A stretch of DNA of 64,000 bases, taken from contig CM077643.1 in assembly GCA_039707465.1 (NCBI GenBank), forward strand, positions 47,214,605 through 47,278,604, read 5' to 3'. The notes under the pieces are model-generated. The model was given only the letters and a program-made list of their open reading frames with translations. It did not search any database and was not told the origin of the DNA. Positions within the stretch are counted from its first letter, which is position 1, and every line of letters starts with the position of its first letter. This DNA comes from Rhabdophis nuchalis (taxonomy: Eukaryota; Chordata; Lepidosauria; Squamata; Natricidae). Made by a program: the position numbers and the translations under genes. Below are positions 23,300-32,619 of the stretch, in pieces.

Positions 23300-23604
23300 A
23301 ACTACTACGGACCTCCGCTCCTTCAGCCAAAAAGTAAAGACCTATCCGTTCCATCAGGCCGGCTTGGCCTAATTTATGCTCCTCGCCCCAGTCTGTAGCC
23401 CAAATTGTTTAATCAGGTTTTAATGGGATACAGTTTTAATATTTTATAAATTTTAGTACAGGGTAATTATTTAATTTGGTTTTAATTATGTATGTATTGT
23501 TATGTTTTTAGATGTTCTTAATTTTCCTGTACACTGCCCCGAGTCCCTTCGGGGAGAGGGGCGGTTTAGAAATTTAATAAATTATTATTATTATTATTAT
23601 TAAG
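23106..23604 (+). mobile_element. L2-like LINE 3' end inserted in CR1
   Basis: Starts at 'ggcacaggacctagttatct' inside the C-terminal coding region, continues through 'ggccggcttggcctaattta' and 'gccccgagtcccttcgggga', and ends with (ATT)n at 23580-23602. It is the best copy here of the L2-like 3' UTR. Confidence 0.9.
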
Positions 23605-23967
23605 TCTTTAAGAAGATGTTGGATAGCCATTTGTCTGAAATGGCATAGGGCTCCTGCCTAGGCAGGAAGTTGGACTAGAAGACCTCAAAGGTCCCTTCCA
23701 ACTCTGCTTTGTATTGCATTGTATTGTATTGAACGGTGGAATTCTTGAACCTCTCTGAGCTTGGTTGTTTGTTTGTAGATGTTTTGTTACTCAACTGGGT
23801 AACATGATCAGTGCCATCCCTTCGTAGTCAGGACTCCAATATTTAAAAGGTGAGGGAGAAACAAAACAAATTGATGATGAGTGGACAAGAGAGATTTTAT
23901 TCTCTCAGCTCTCCTAGCCTTTGAAGAGGTTTTCAATACTGGGAGAATGTATTCCAACCCAGGATTT

Positions 23968-24143
23968 GGTAGGTAGGTAGGTAGGTAGGTAGGTAGGTAG
24001 GTAGGTAGGTAGGTAGGTAGGTAGGTGGGTGGGTGGGTGGGTGGGTGGGTGGATGGGTGGGTGGGTGGGTGGGTGGATGGATGGACGGACGGACGGACGG
24101 ACGGACGGACGGACGGACGGACAGACAGACAGACAGACAGACA
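23968..24143 (+). repeat. Four-step tetranucleotide array
   Basis: Pure GGTA units (23968-24024) are followed by GGTG units with GGAT interruptions (to about 24083), GGAC units (to 24120) and AGAC units (24121-24142). Each neighbouring block differs by one base. The overlapping THPP, RPSV and GGWV peptides are artefacts. Confidence 0.97.
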
Positions 24144-24539
24144 CATAAACACACAGTATTCTTAAAGAGAAGGCATACAGAAGAGAGAAGTCTTCAGCAG
24201 GTGCCCCCAAAGGAGGTTAAACATTAAACTGTAATCCAATTTGCAGATTAAAACCCACTGAACTCAGTATAGGATTACATCTGCTGAAACATGTATAGGA
24301 TTGCACTGTTAGTCATTCATTTCAATCTGGGGGGATCCTTTTTTGCTTTTTTATTTACTTCCAAAACAAAAGGACCCTGCAGTATCATAACAATTTTTCT
24401 TCCTCCTCACAATAAAATAAGAGCTACTCCAACACAATAAATACAAAGCTAGTCCATATACACAAGTGTTGCAGGTCGACATCTGCTGGGCTCTTTATTG
24501 CAGAATGTAGTTCTTTATTTGAAGCTATGATCTAATCCA

Positions 24540-24802
24540 GTTCATAACCAATGTATTTCCAGATTTAATTCAAAGAGGGGGTTATTAGATTATATGGGTA
24601 ATAATCCATTGAAACATGGAATTGTATCTGGAAGGTTGTCCATCTTCCTGCCCTGTCAAGAAGCCTCATACCATCCTAGAAAAATATCCATTCAGTCGTT
24701 GCTTGAAAACATCCAGAGACCGAACATCAATAATTCCAGAAGGCAGGCTTTTCCACTACTGAATAGTTCTCATAATTATAAAGTTTCTCTTTATTTGAAA
24801 CT
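24540..24802 (-). mobile_element. Old CR1 LINE, antisense, 3' part
   Basis: 'cttgaaaacatccagagacc', 'ccagaaggcaggcttttcca' and 'ataaagtttctctttatttg' are the decayed reverse complement of CR1. The element is cut at about 24803 by another repeat and continues at 25215. Confidence 0.7.
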
Positions 24803-25147
24803 AGCTGATAACCCAGCGTTGCCCAGGTATTTATTTATAGGAAAAAAATGTCTGGACCAAACGTAATTTCTAATGTTGGATTGTCCCCCTTACCAGAGGG
24901 AGCCCCCTTGTGGAGTACTGTGAATCTGTTACCATGGCAACTCCACTGTGTTGTACAGTAGAAGCCATTTTATGGCAGTACAATAGAAGCCATTTTAAGG
25001 CACAACAGGCTGTATCTTAACAGACACACATCCCGTGGGCTGGGGGGCTTGTGGTGACTTACCCTCACAGTATTTGTTTCCAGAGAGTAAGTCATTTGTG
25101 TACCAGGTTTGGTTGAAATTGCTCGAGGCGTTCCAGTGTTCTGCTGC

Positions 25148-25194
<47 letters not shown>

Positions 25195-25214
25195 CTGTTT
25201 TTATATAGGGAGAT
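24803..25214. repeat. Unclassified repeat inside CR1, with CA array
   Basis: The stretch between the two CR1 halves begins 'agctgataacccagcgttgc' and ends with 'agtcatttgtgtaccaggtt', a (CA)n array at 25149-25193 and 'agctgtttttatatagggag'. Its layout is shared by dispersed repeats of many animals, but I cannot name the family. Being inserted in CR1, it is younger than that copy. Confidence 0.5.
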
Positions 25215-25880
25215 TTGGATATGCCTGTTTAAAACCTCCTCTATAAACTCCTTCTATAAATTTTCTTAGCCTATGGAAATAAAATAAGTTCATATCCACT
25301 TTTCTGTGACATCCCTTCAGATATTAGAACAATGTCCTCCCATTCTCTCCTTTCAATAAAACATGCCCAGTTTCCTTAGGATTTAGCCTCCGTGCTCTCT
25401 ATCATTTTTGTCTCCTTGGGATTTTTTCCAGCTCTTTGCACTTTGGCAACCACAACTGAACCACAGTATTCCAGGTGAAGTCTAACCAAAAGCAGCATAG
25501 AGTAATACTATCAGATCCCACAATACTGACAATATATTTCTGCTTTAACTGTCCTTGAGGTACCCTGTGGTCTCCTTTATAATCTGTGGTCTTCTCACAG
25601 ATCCTTCTCACACATGCATTTGCTGAGTCAGTTGTTTCCTATGCTATATTTCTGCACATATTTCTGCACCTGTTTTTCTAAAGTGCAGGACCTCACTTAT
25701 TTTTGGGGGGATGGGACCAAATGTTCAAATCGATCAAGATCCTTTCAATCTTGAGCCTATTTTTCAAATTGGCAGACTACAAAGTTGGGGCATAGAAACC
25801 AATACCCATCCCCCAGCTTTGCATTGTCTACAATTTGATGAGAAATGTTAGAGAACATTGGTACCAAATATCACCCTAAG
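25215..25880 (-). mobile_element. Old CR1 LINE, antisense, 5' part
   Basis: Continuation of the CR1 interrupted at 24803: 'ttctgtgacatcccttcaga' through 'cacagtattccaggtgaagt' to 'caagatcctttcaatcttga' and 'agctttgcattgtctacaat'. The distal end matches the part of CR1 that is usually lost by truncation, so this was a relatively long copy. Confidence 0.7.
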
Positions 25881-25881
25881 A

Positions 25882-25950
25882 CTGTGATGGCAAACCAAAG
25901 GCACACATGCCACAGGTGGCAAACGGAGCCATATCTGTGGGCATGCGTCT
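25882..25950. mobile_element. hAT terminal fragment
   Basis: 'ctgtgatggcaaaccaaagg' followed by 'cacacatgccacaggtggca' matches the left end of the family at 29889-30372. No right end or target duplication was found. Confidence 0.6.
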
Positions 25951-26050
25951 TACCCACTGAGCCACTGTGTCCCTAACATAATAATCACATTAACATAATA
26001 ACTAATATAATAGTCACTATATATATAGTGTGAGTAAAGCGTGGTCTGAG

Positions 26051-26200
26051 CTGGAGTGCTAGGCTTCTGCCTTAGATACATTACAGCCCCGGTTCGAATC
26101 CCAATGGGGTGTGGCCAACTGATGAGAGCTAATACGCTCGAAATAGATCTATCTTGGTCTCTCAAATTTAAATTTATTGATCAGCTCATAAAAACTAGCA
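26051..26200 (+). mobile_element. tRNA-like/hammerhead repeat, copy 1
   Basis: A 150-bp block repeated without gaps at 26397-26546, with only three differences (26104 A/G; 26135 C/A; 26187 C/T by position). In order it holds: a tRNA-like 3' half with an exact Pol III B box, 'ggttcgaatcc' (26093-26103); a hammerhead ribozyme (26113-26159); and an AT-rich tail ending 'ataaaaactagca'. Upstream of copy 1, 'tggtctgagctgg' (26042-26054) resembles an A box of leucine/serine tRNA type, with one extra base. It codes for no protein. It resembles tRNA-headed hammerhead elements such as Sm-alpha of schistosomes in layout only. Confidence 0.85.
26113..26159 (+). ncRNA. Type I hammerhead ribozyme, copy 1
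   Basis: A complete minimal hammerhead can be drawn from the bases. Stem I pairs GGCCAA (26113-26118) with TTGGTC (26154-26159), one G-U pair. The CTGATGA core is 26119-26125. Stem II pairs GAGC (26126-26129) with GCTC (26136-26139) around a six-base loop. The second core GAAA is 26140-26143. Stem III is short, taken from the palindrome ATAGATCTAT (26143-26152) with a two- or four-base loop. The cleavage triplet is ATC, with cutting expected after C26153. A very short stem III is what is known from Penelope-type and retrozyme hammerheads, which often work as dimers. Activity is inferred, not shown. Confidence 0.88.
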
Positions 26201-26396
26201 CATATCTAAAAAATATTACACAACGTAACTAAAAAATGGTTCTCTGTCTAGATGGTCTCTGGTGATGAGCCGACAGGCAGAGAGGGAAACAGCATGTCTC
26301 CTCCCTTAATTGGGGCCCTTACAGGATGTTGTGGTAACAATTATCTATACTAAATACTCCTGGATTAGCTGATGAAACAGGGTAGAACCGATTAGG

Positions 26397-26546
26397 CTGG
26401 AGTGCTAGGCTTCTGCCTTAGATACATTACAGCCCCGGTTCGAATCCCAGTGGGGTGTGGCCAACTGATGAGAGCTAATAAGCTCGAAATAGATCTATCT
26501 TGGTCTCTCAAATTTAAATTTATTGATCAGCTTATAAAAACTAGCA
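26397..26546 (+). mobile_element. tRNA-like/hammerhead repeat, copy 2
   Basis: Second copy of 26051-26200, offset by exactly 346 bp. It begins at the shared 'ctggagtgctaggcttctgc' and ends at 'aaaactagca'. The A-box-like word present before copy 1 is replaced by unrelated 'accgattagg', so the shared block proper starts after the A box. The 196-bp spacer between the copies is not repeated after copy 2, apart from two short pieces at 26589-26616. Confidence 0.85.
26459..26505 (+). ncRNA. Type I hammerhead ribozyme, copy 2
   Basis: Identical to copy 1 in every core and stem position: stem I 26459-26464 with 26500-26505, CTGATGA 26465-26471, stem II 26472-26475 with 26482-26485, GAAA 26486-26489, palindromic stem III to 26498 and cleavage expected after C26499. 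The only difference lies in the loop of stem II (TAATAA instead of TAATAC). That the change falls in the loop while all pairs and the core persist fits a functional, recently spread ribozyme, though two copies are few. Confidence 0.88.
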
Positions 26547-26559
26547 TATATATATATGT

Positions 26560-26660
26560 AATTGTTTCACAACAACCTGTTATTATTAGGCCCCAATTAT
26601 CAGCTCATAAAACTCACACACACACACACATATATATGTGTGTGTGTGTCTGTGTGTGTC
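26560..26660 (+). repeat. CA/TA/TG palindromic microsatellite and ribozyme-unit scraps
   Basis: A (CA)n-(TA)n-(TG)n run at 26616-26659 can fold on itself. Just before it, 'ggccccaatta' (26589-26599) is the inverse of 26307-26317 in the spacer of the hammerhead repeat, and 'atcagctcataaaa' (26599-26612) repeats part of the unit tail. Confidence 0.8.
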
Positions 26661-26699
26661 ACATGCAACTATATAATAGCTAACATAATATTCACATTA

Positions 26700-27952
26700 A
26701 TATTGCTATTTTAAAAAAATCTGAGTATGTCACATACTACGTAACACACTGAATTTTTTTTTTTACATGCCTTGGTCTATTTTTCCCTAACAGAAACACA
26801 AGTGAGAAGAGCTAATAATTCTGGACTGGAAATGGCTACTGTTGATTGTTTTGGTGGGTTTCTGCCCTAGCTGATCTCTTTCTTCAACTTTGCTACTCAG
26901 GAACTTTGGCCCAGTTGATAAACAGATTTAAGTCTAGACAGCTTTTCATTCTTTTACATTGTCAGCTTGGATTTTAAAAAAAAAACCATACCCCCACATC
27001 CTCACGTGCACACAACACACACACACACAAAACACCCACCTTTTAGTAGCGACAAACTGGCTCTGTCCTCACAATAGTCAGCAACATTATGGAAGGGTAT
27101 TTACATTGTCCTTAGTAAAGGAAAAAGGGGCAATTAATGATTTGAAGGCGGGTGACTCATATTAGAAGAGTTTGCCCAAGCCATTTCCCCAATAAAGACC
27201 TTTTGTAAAAGTCTGTGGAAACTCATCCAGTTTCCTCTTTCAATAGTCCAGTTCCTACCCCTTCCAAGGGAGATTAAGGATTGAATTTAGCAAAATATTC
27301 AGATCTTTTCTATCTTTAATTCAAAACCTTACATATAAAATTGGGTGATGATGATGATGATGGTAACTACTACTATTATTGCAATAATCATGTTTGGTTT
27401 TCTATATTTAGGCAGGAAAAGAATGGGAAATGCATGGGAGGGGGAGAGAGAATACAAAATCTATTTTGTAGAGCTTTGTCCAGGCAAAGACCCTTAATAA
27501 AAGAATCAAACTATTGGCGGGCCAGCCTGCTGGACAGGGGGTGATTGGGAATAAAGGAGGTGGGTGTATAACCGTTGCAAGGTCTGACTAGTCTCTTTTA
27601 GGACAGAGAGCTGAAATTTAAGCTGATTTGTAAGTATTTAAGGGGGGTTAATTCCCACCACTCTTTGTTGCTAGCATAATTCTGCCAAGGTTATCCCATA
27701 TTTGTAGCAAAAGGTGTTGAGGCTATGTAAGATCCTTTCCTGTTCTTTAAAATCTCATTGTTCATAAGGCACTTCTTTTTTAGAGGAATTATACAATTAT
27801 ACATATTCTTTATACGTAAACTGTGGGGGACGGGACTTGTATGATCTTTGTAGCTTCACACAACCGGCATAACTAAATCAGATAAAGATTTAGCAGATCA
27901 TTTGTGCAACATCGTGGATAAATTTGGATAAATTTTTGGTGCCTGCCCAAGC
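26700..27952. other. Unique DNA, no gene seen
   Basis: No gene or repeat family recognised, apart from a (CA)n run near 27008-27030 and a (GAT)n run at 27345-27362. Confidence 0.45.
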
Positions 27953-28668
27953 CTCTAGCCCAGTGATGGCAAAACGTTTTTGGCTCCCGTGCCAAAAGCG
28001 GGGGGAGTGCAGGGGTTTCATGCATGGGCGTCCCACACCCATAATGCTAGGCACATTCCCCCGGCTTTTGGTGCTGTTTTTTCACCCTCCCCAGGCTCCA
28101 GAGGCTTTCTAGGAGCCTGGGGAGAGCTAAAACAGCCCCCTGTGCCCCCAGATGCCTTCTGGAGGCTTCAGGGGCTTCCCTAAAGCCTGTGGAGGGCAAA
28201 AAACAGACCTACAGGAGACCCAGAAGTTCGGGAATGGTGATTTCCAGTTTGTCCATATGGCCGATTTTTGACCTCCGGAACCTTCAGGAGCCTTCCCAGA
28301 AGGCTCCAGAGGGTGGAAAACAGACCTATGGAAAAACCAGGAGTTACTTCTGGTTTGCTTGTAGGGCCAGTTTTTATCCTCCTGAGGGCCCCTGAAAGCT
28401 CTGGAGGGCAAAAAATGGCCCTATGGCCAAACCAGAAGTTCATTCCTGAACTTCCGGTGTGCCTGTAGGGCCGGTTTTTCGCACTCCGGAGGCTTCAAGG
28501 AAGCCTTCAAAGTGCGAAAAACAGACTCAAAAGAAGGCCGAAGTCAGCTTGCCAGCGCGCACATGTGCACTGGCCAGTTGACAGAGCAATGCCTCGCATG
28601 CCCTGACAAATGGCTCCATGTGCCACTTGTGGCACAAGTGCCATAGGTTCGCCATTACAGCTCTAGCC
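27953..28668. mobile_element. 700-bp hAT element with internal modules, TSD CTCTAGCC
   Basis: Element 27961-28660 opens 'cagtgatggcaaaacgtttt' and closes 'ataggttcgccattacag'. A perfect duplication CTCTAGCC lies at 27953-27960 and 28661-28668. The inside is built from related ~90-bp modules, some inverted ('cagaggctttctaggagcc', 'aggagccttcccagaaggct', 'ggaggcttcaaggaagcctt'), each followed by a 'caaaaaa' or 'gaaaaac' word. No transposase. Same family as 7311-7689. Confidence 0.93.
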
Positions 28669-28669
28669 A

Positions 28670-29880
28670 ATCAACACAAATATAACACAAATCCCCATTA
28701 CTTTAACTTTAAACTGTCTACCATGGACCACATCCCATTCCTAAGAGGTCTATAAACATTTATTCGTGTTCATGTCCATGTTTATTCTTACACCTGTTAT
28801 CTTGTTCATGTTTGACAAACTAAATAAACTAAATAAACTAAATAAATTAAATAAACTAAATAAATTAAATAGTAAATAAAGTAAATAAATATTAGAATAA
28901 CCAGAAAAGAAGGAAATCATATTAGGGTGTACTCAAGCAACTATGTCCACTTCTTTGTGAGGCTGACTGTTTGGTGTGATTTTTGAATACAATCACTGGG
29001 GCATACAACATCTTTGCTGAATTAGTGGTTTTACATTCTCTTTAATTAGAGATCTACAGTGGGATCATTAGGAATGATGAAGTTTCAGCATTATCACCCC
29101 CTTCCCACTGCCAGGTGTTCTGGACTGAAACTCTCCTGATCTGCATCCCAATAGCATCTGCCTGGTTGCAGAAGATAGTACCACAAGGACACAGCAGGTG
29201 AAGTTCCTGCAGAATGGCTCGGATGCACAAAAGTGCAAAGTGAGGAGTAGGTTGCCTTTTAGTGGACAGAGATCACTCTTAATATTTGGGGTGTAAGGCT
29301 ACAGTGAGGAGACTTTGTGTTTCTATTATTTCTTAATTGTTCTACTCCATCTTTACCTCAGGAACTCAAGGAAGCCAAGTGGAGATTGCCTCTCATTTTA
29401 TCCAGCACCAACCTTGCTGGACCAAGTGGGATGGACCAAGAAGAGAGACAACACCTGGTCCAAAAGCATCTGGTGAGTTCTTGTGATTAAAAATAAACCT
29501 AAACTTGTCAAGCCTCTAAGCCACAACGCCACATGGGTCCAATATAAGTGCGTTTCATCAAAAGTCAGCTCATCCTCCTGCCATACTTCTTATTAACAAT
29601 AAATCTCACAAAGCAAGCTCTTGTTTGTTTTTTGTGCACCCCACTTTTCTGATTCATTTCCCTGAGTAGTTTAGAATTAAAAATGCAAAATCCCCCAAAC
29701 CGAATAGTCAGCCATAAATAATCCTAAAAACAGCCACTTCAGCAGCAACAAAGACATTCCACAAGGCTTTTCATTTCTACACAGCACAGAAAAGAGTGCC
29801 AGGTAGGTGTCAGAAGTCTCACAGGGACCAAGGGCATGCTCCATTTAAAGAGATGCCCCCAATATAATAAGAAATTATTG
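28670..29880. other. Unique DNA with an AAATAAACT array
   Basis: An imperfect 9-10-bp AAATAAACTAA array lies at 28817-28890. The remainder is unique with no recognised gene. Confidence 0.5.
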
Positions 29881-30380
29881 GCCTAGTGCCATGATTTCGA
29901 ACTTATGGCACGCATGCCACAGGTGGCATGCAGAGCCCTCTCTAAAGGCATGGGAGCTGTCGCCTCAGCTCAGCTCCACAGCCCATGCACATGCGCCTCC
30001 CAATGGCCAGCTGATTTTAGGGTCTCTGCCATGCATGGGTGGGAGTGCATGCGGGAGCTGCATGTACATGCATGGGGCTGCCTGCGCATTCACAGGGGTC
30101 ACATGCACATGCGCAGGGGTGGGGGAGCATGCCCCACAGCCAATTTTTGCTCCCGGGAGGCTGCAAGGAGTCCCTGAGTCCCCCAGGGGAGAGAGGTACG
30201 GTTATACAAATCGAATAAAATGAAAAAGGAGGCCTACTAGGCCCAAATTGGGGTGCCGGGGGTGCAGGACATGCCCCCCCCCTGCATGCACATTGCATTA
30301 TGGGTGCAGGCATGCGGGCACACAGTTGTGTGTGCTTTTAGCACAGGAGAGCAAAAACATTTGCCATCACTGGCTAGCGG
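29881..30380. mobile_element. Decayed hAT element
   Basis: Element 29889-30372 opens 'ccatgatttcgaacttatgg' (expected cagtgatggcgaac...) and closes 'atttgccatcactg'. Flanking words 'gcctagtg' and 'gctagcgg' could be a decayed target duplication. A ~50-bp LINE tail sits inside it (30170-30222). Confidence 0.75.
30170..30222 (+). mobile_element. Tiny L2-like LINE tail inside hAT
   Basis: 'gagtcccccaggggagagag' followed by 'gtacggttatacaaatcgaa' and 'taaaatgaaaaa' matches the last ~50 bp of the L2-like 3' end (compare 23545-23590). It is among the shortest recognisable insertions in the window. Confidence 0.65.
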
Positions 30381-30650
30381 TTAAGGTGCCAGGCTTGAAA
30401 CCAGGAGGCTGTGAGTTCTAGTCCTGCCTTAGACATGAAAGCTGGCTGGGTAACTTTGGACCTACCTACCTACCTACCTACCTCTCTCTCTCTCATTCTC
30501 TCTCACTCTCTCTCTCTCAGCTGAACCCACCTCACAGGGTTGTTGCTGTGGAAAACTAAAAAGAGAATGAAATATTGTGTGGGTTTGCTGCCTTAAGTTA
30601 TTTATACAACTAATAAAAGTAGGATATAAATAGATCAAATCTGACTATCT
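30373..30650 (+). mobile_element. tRNA-derived SINE, plus strand
   Basis: The head 'ctagcggttaaggtgccagg' (A-box region) is followed by 'gtgagttctagtcctgcc' (B-box region), a 'catgaaagctggctgggtaa' body, an (ACCT)n/(CT)n expansion at 30463-30519, then 'acctcacagggttgttgctg' and a LINE-like end 'aggatataaatagat'. The internal microsatellite is a later growth within the body. Confidence 0.75.
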
Positions 30651-31077
30651 CATCATCTTGGGAAGGACTGGATAGTTGGATTAAAAATGCTAAATCCAGT
30701 GTAAACATTGTGCTGACTACAACCAATAACAACAATAATAATTTCTATTATTAAACTGAACCCACGAATGAGGATCAGGCCAATAAACTCTGTTCCTTCC
30801 CCCAACATGTCCACAATCACCAGCTGTGGTTGACTAAGCTTCTTCCATCGAGGGGGAAGTTTGAAAAGGTTTGTCACTGCATTTGGCTGAATGTGCCAAG
30901 AGGTTTACGTATAACTGAGGATACCCATAAATCAGAATTCTGCACAATACAGGAAGACTTGCAGAACAGGAATATTTGGGAAGTGTTCAAATGCCTCAAG
31001 TACACACAAACACACACTACCCCCCAACAAGTATAGCTCTACTGCTCTACAGTCCTTCCAATTATGCTAAACACAAT

Positions 31078-31205
31078 TTTCAGCATCTTCTGGTTGCTAT
31101 TGGGAGACCGTGAGTTATAGTCCCATCTTAGGCACAATGTCAGCTGTGTACCCTTGCACCAGTCACTCTTTCTCACCCATAGGAAGAAACAGAGAACCAT
31201 TTTCA
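31078..31205 (+). mobile_element. SINE fragment
   Basis: 'gagaccgtgagttatagtcc' and 'catcttaggcacaatgtcag' resemble the body of the tRNA-derived SINE at 30373, with the head lost. Confidence 0.5.
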
Positions 31206-31744
31206 AAAACAATGATTTCTCCAGGAGTCAACTTGAAGACACAAAATTATCTATAGCTTAAGAGGCCCTCTCCTCTCCTGGACCAAACTGCATCTTTAAG
31301 TTGTGGCCAGAGTGCAAGTAAGGCTGACTTCAAGAAGAGACTTTTCCATAGTTTTGTTCAAATTAAGGCCCAGGTGGCTCCATTTCTTGCCACAAGGCTA
31401 ATAACAACTATTCCTGGACATTTGTTTGCAGGAGATGGTTTTTATCTAATATTCCTGTAATTTACCTTTTAGGTTATCTTATGACACTATCGTGTCCTTG
31501 GGGAAAGCCCTAAGTAATTCATAAACATTAGAAGAACTGAGGTGGCGTATAAATGTGTTTGTACTTAGAAACAAACCAGAGGGAGCTGTTTATGAGTAAA
31601 AATATGAATAAGGCTGCATGGCAATGTGACAATACACATGTGGAATTCCTGTGGTCATGCCAGCCAAGGAAAGTGTTCATTGATCTCTGGTGACCATGCT
31701 GAGGTCCAAACTTCCTTCTATCTTTGGAAATGAGACAGTGTACA

Positions 31745-32110
31745 GAATACAAAATAACAGAGTTGAAAGGAACCTTGGAGGTCTTCTAGTCCAACTCTTT
31801 GGTCAGGCAGACCCTATACCATGCCTGACAAATGGCTGTCCAATCTCTTCTTAAAAACCTGTGGAGTTGTGGAGCATCCACAACTTCTGGAGGTAAGCCG
31901 TTCCCCTGATTAGTTGTTCTCATTGACAGGAACTTTCTCTTTATTTCTAGGTTTAATAATCTTCCATCCATGACTTCTTGCCCTACCCTCAGGTGCTTTG
32001 GAGAATAAATTGACCCTGTCCTCTCTGTGACAGCCCCTCAGATATTGGTTGACTGCTATCATGTCACCCCTAGATCTTATCTTTGTTAGTATTTTCTCTA
32101 ACCTTACTGC
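31745..32110 (-). mobile_element. CR1 LINE, antisense copy
   Basis: 'gaaccttggaggtcttctag', 'tggctgtccaatctcttctt', 'ccacaacttctggaggtaag' and 'gacagcccctcagatattgg' are the reverse complement of the CR1 3' end. The 5' limit near 32110 is uncertain. Confidence 0.88.
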
Positions 32111-32465
32111 AAAATGACAAGACTTGGCACTTTCAGTCTGGATACTCTGAGTACTGCAAAAAGCCAATATGCGTGGATCCTTATAAAATTGATTTGAACA
32201 TAATTTTCATTTATAAGTTCATAATTCCTTTTCAGTCCCGATTTAGACTCAAAGGAAAATAATGGGCGTGTGTGCATCTTACCTGTAGAATTCTGTTGCT
32301 GCTCCCCCCCCCCCCCCAATATGTATATCTGTTGATATTTTTTTTTGTTTACAAAGATCCCCTCCCTCTCTGGCATTCAAGTCAAAATTTCCAAGTAATA
32401 ATTTAAATAAAATTCCCCCAAAAAACCAAACAGGTTGCTAGATGGGTGCTGTGTTCATGTTAGTA

Positions 32466-32616
32466 GTTTAGAGCAGGGGTCTCCAACCTTTGCAACTTTA
32501 AGTCTGAAGGACTTCAGCTCCCAGAATTCTCCAGCCAGCAAAGCTGGCTGGAGAAGTCTGGGAGCTGATGTCCTTCAGACTTAAAGTTGCAAAGGTTGGA
32601 GACCCCTGGTTTAGAG
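32466..32616. mobile_element. Palindromic hAT MITE, TSD GTTTAGAG
   Basis: Element 32474-32608 is a near-perfect hairpin, with arms 'caggggtctccaacctttgc' and 'gcaaaggttggagacccctg'. Exact duplications GTTTAGAG are at 32466-32473 and 32609-32616. It is the same length (135 bp) and almost the same sequence as 18018-18152, so both moved fairly recently. Confidence 0.96.
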
Positions 32617-32619
32617 GAT

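Larger units (their letters stand above)
22870..23733 (+). mobile_element. CR1 LINE split by an L2-like insertion
   Basis: CR1 ORF2 C-terminus and 3' end run from 22870 to about 23105 and resume at about 23605 ('aagtctttaagaagatgttg') to the 'ggtcccttccaactctgctt' end and a (TATTG)n tail at 23711-23733. Roughly 20 bp of CR1 expected at the break ('gtgaatgctcc...') are missing, so the inserting element removed target DNA. Confidence 0.9.

Noticed and set aside
23808..24227. PTYLPTYL, RPSVRPSV and GGWVGG repeat proteins
   Set aside because: Overlapping frames on both strands of a tetranucleotide array; no coding signal outside it.
26097..26112. Genuine tRNA gene at the B box
   Set aside because: Acceptor and D arms cannot be completed, and the same segment is repeated at 26443 fused to a ribozyme.
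26366..26390. Third hammerhead at the 'gctgatgaaacag' word
   Set aside because: The CTGATGA core has no stem II followed by GAAA and no partner strands.
28127..28443. Frames of up to 94 codons within 27961-28660
   Set aside because: They lie inside a non-autonomous hAT element with modular repeats and overlap on both strands.
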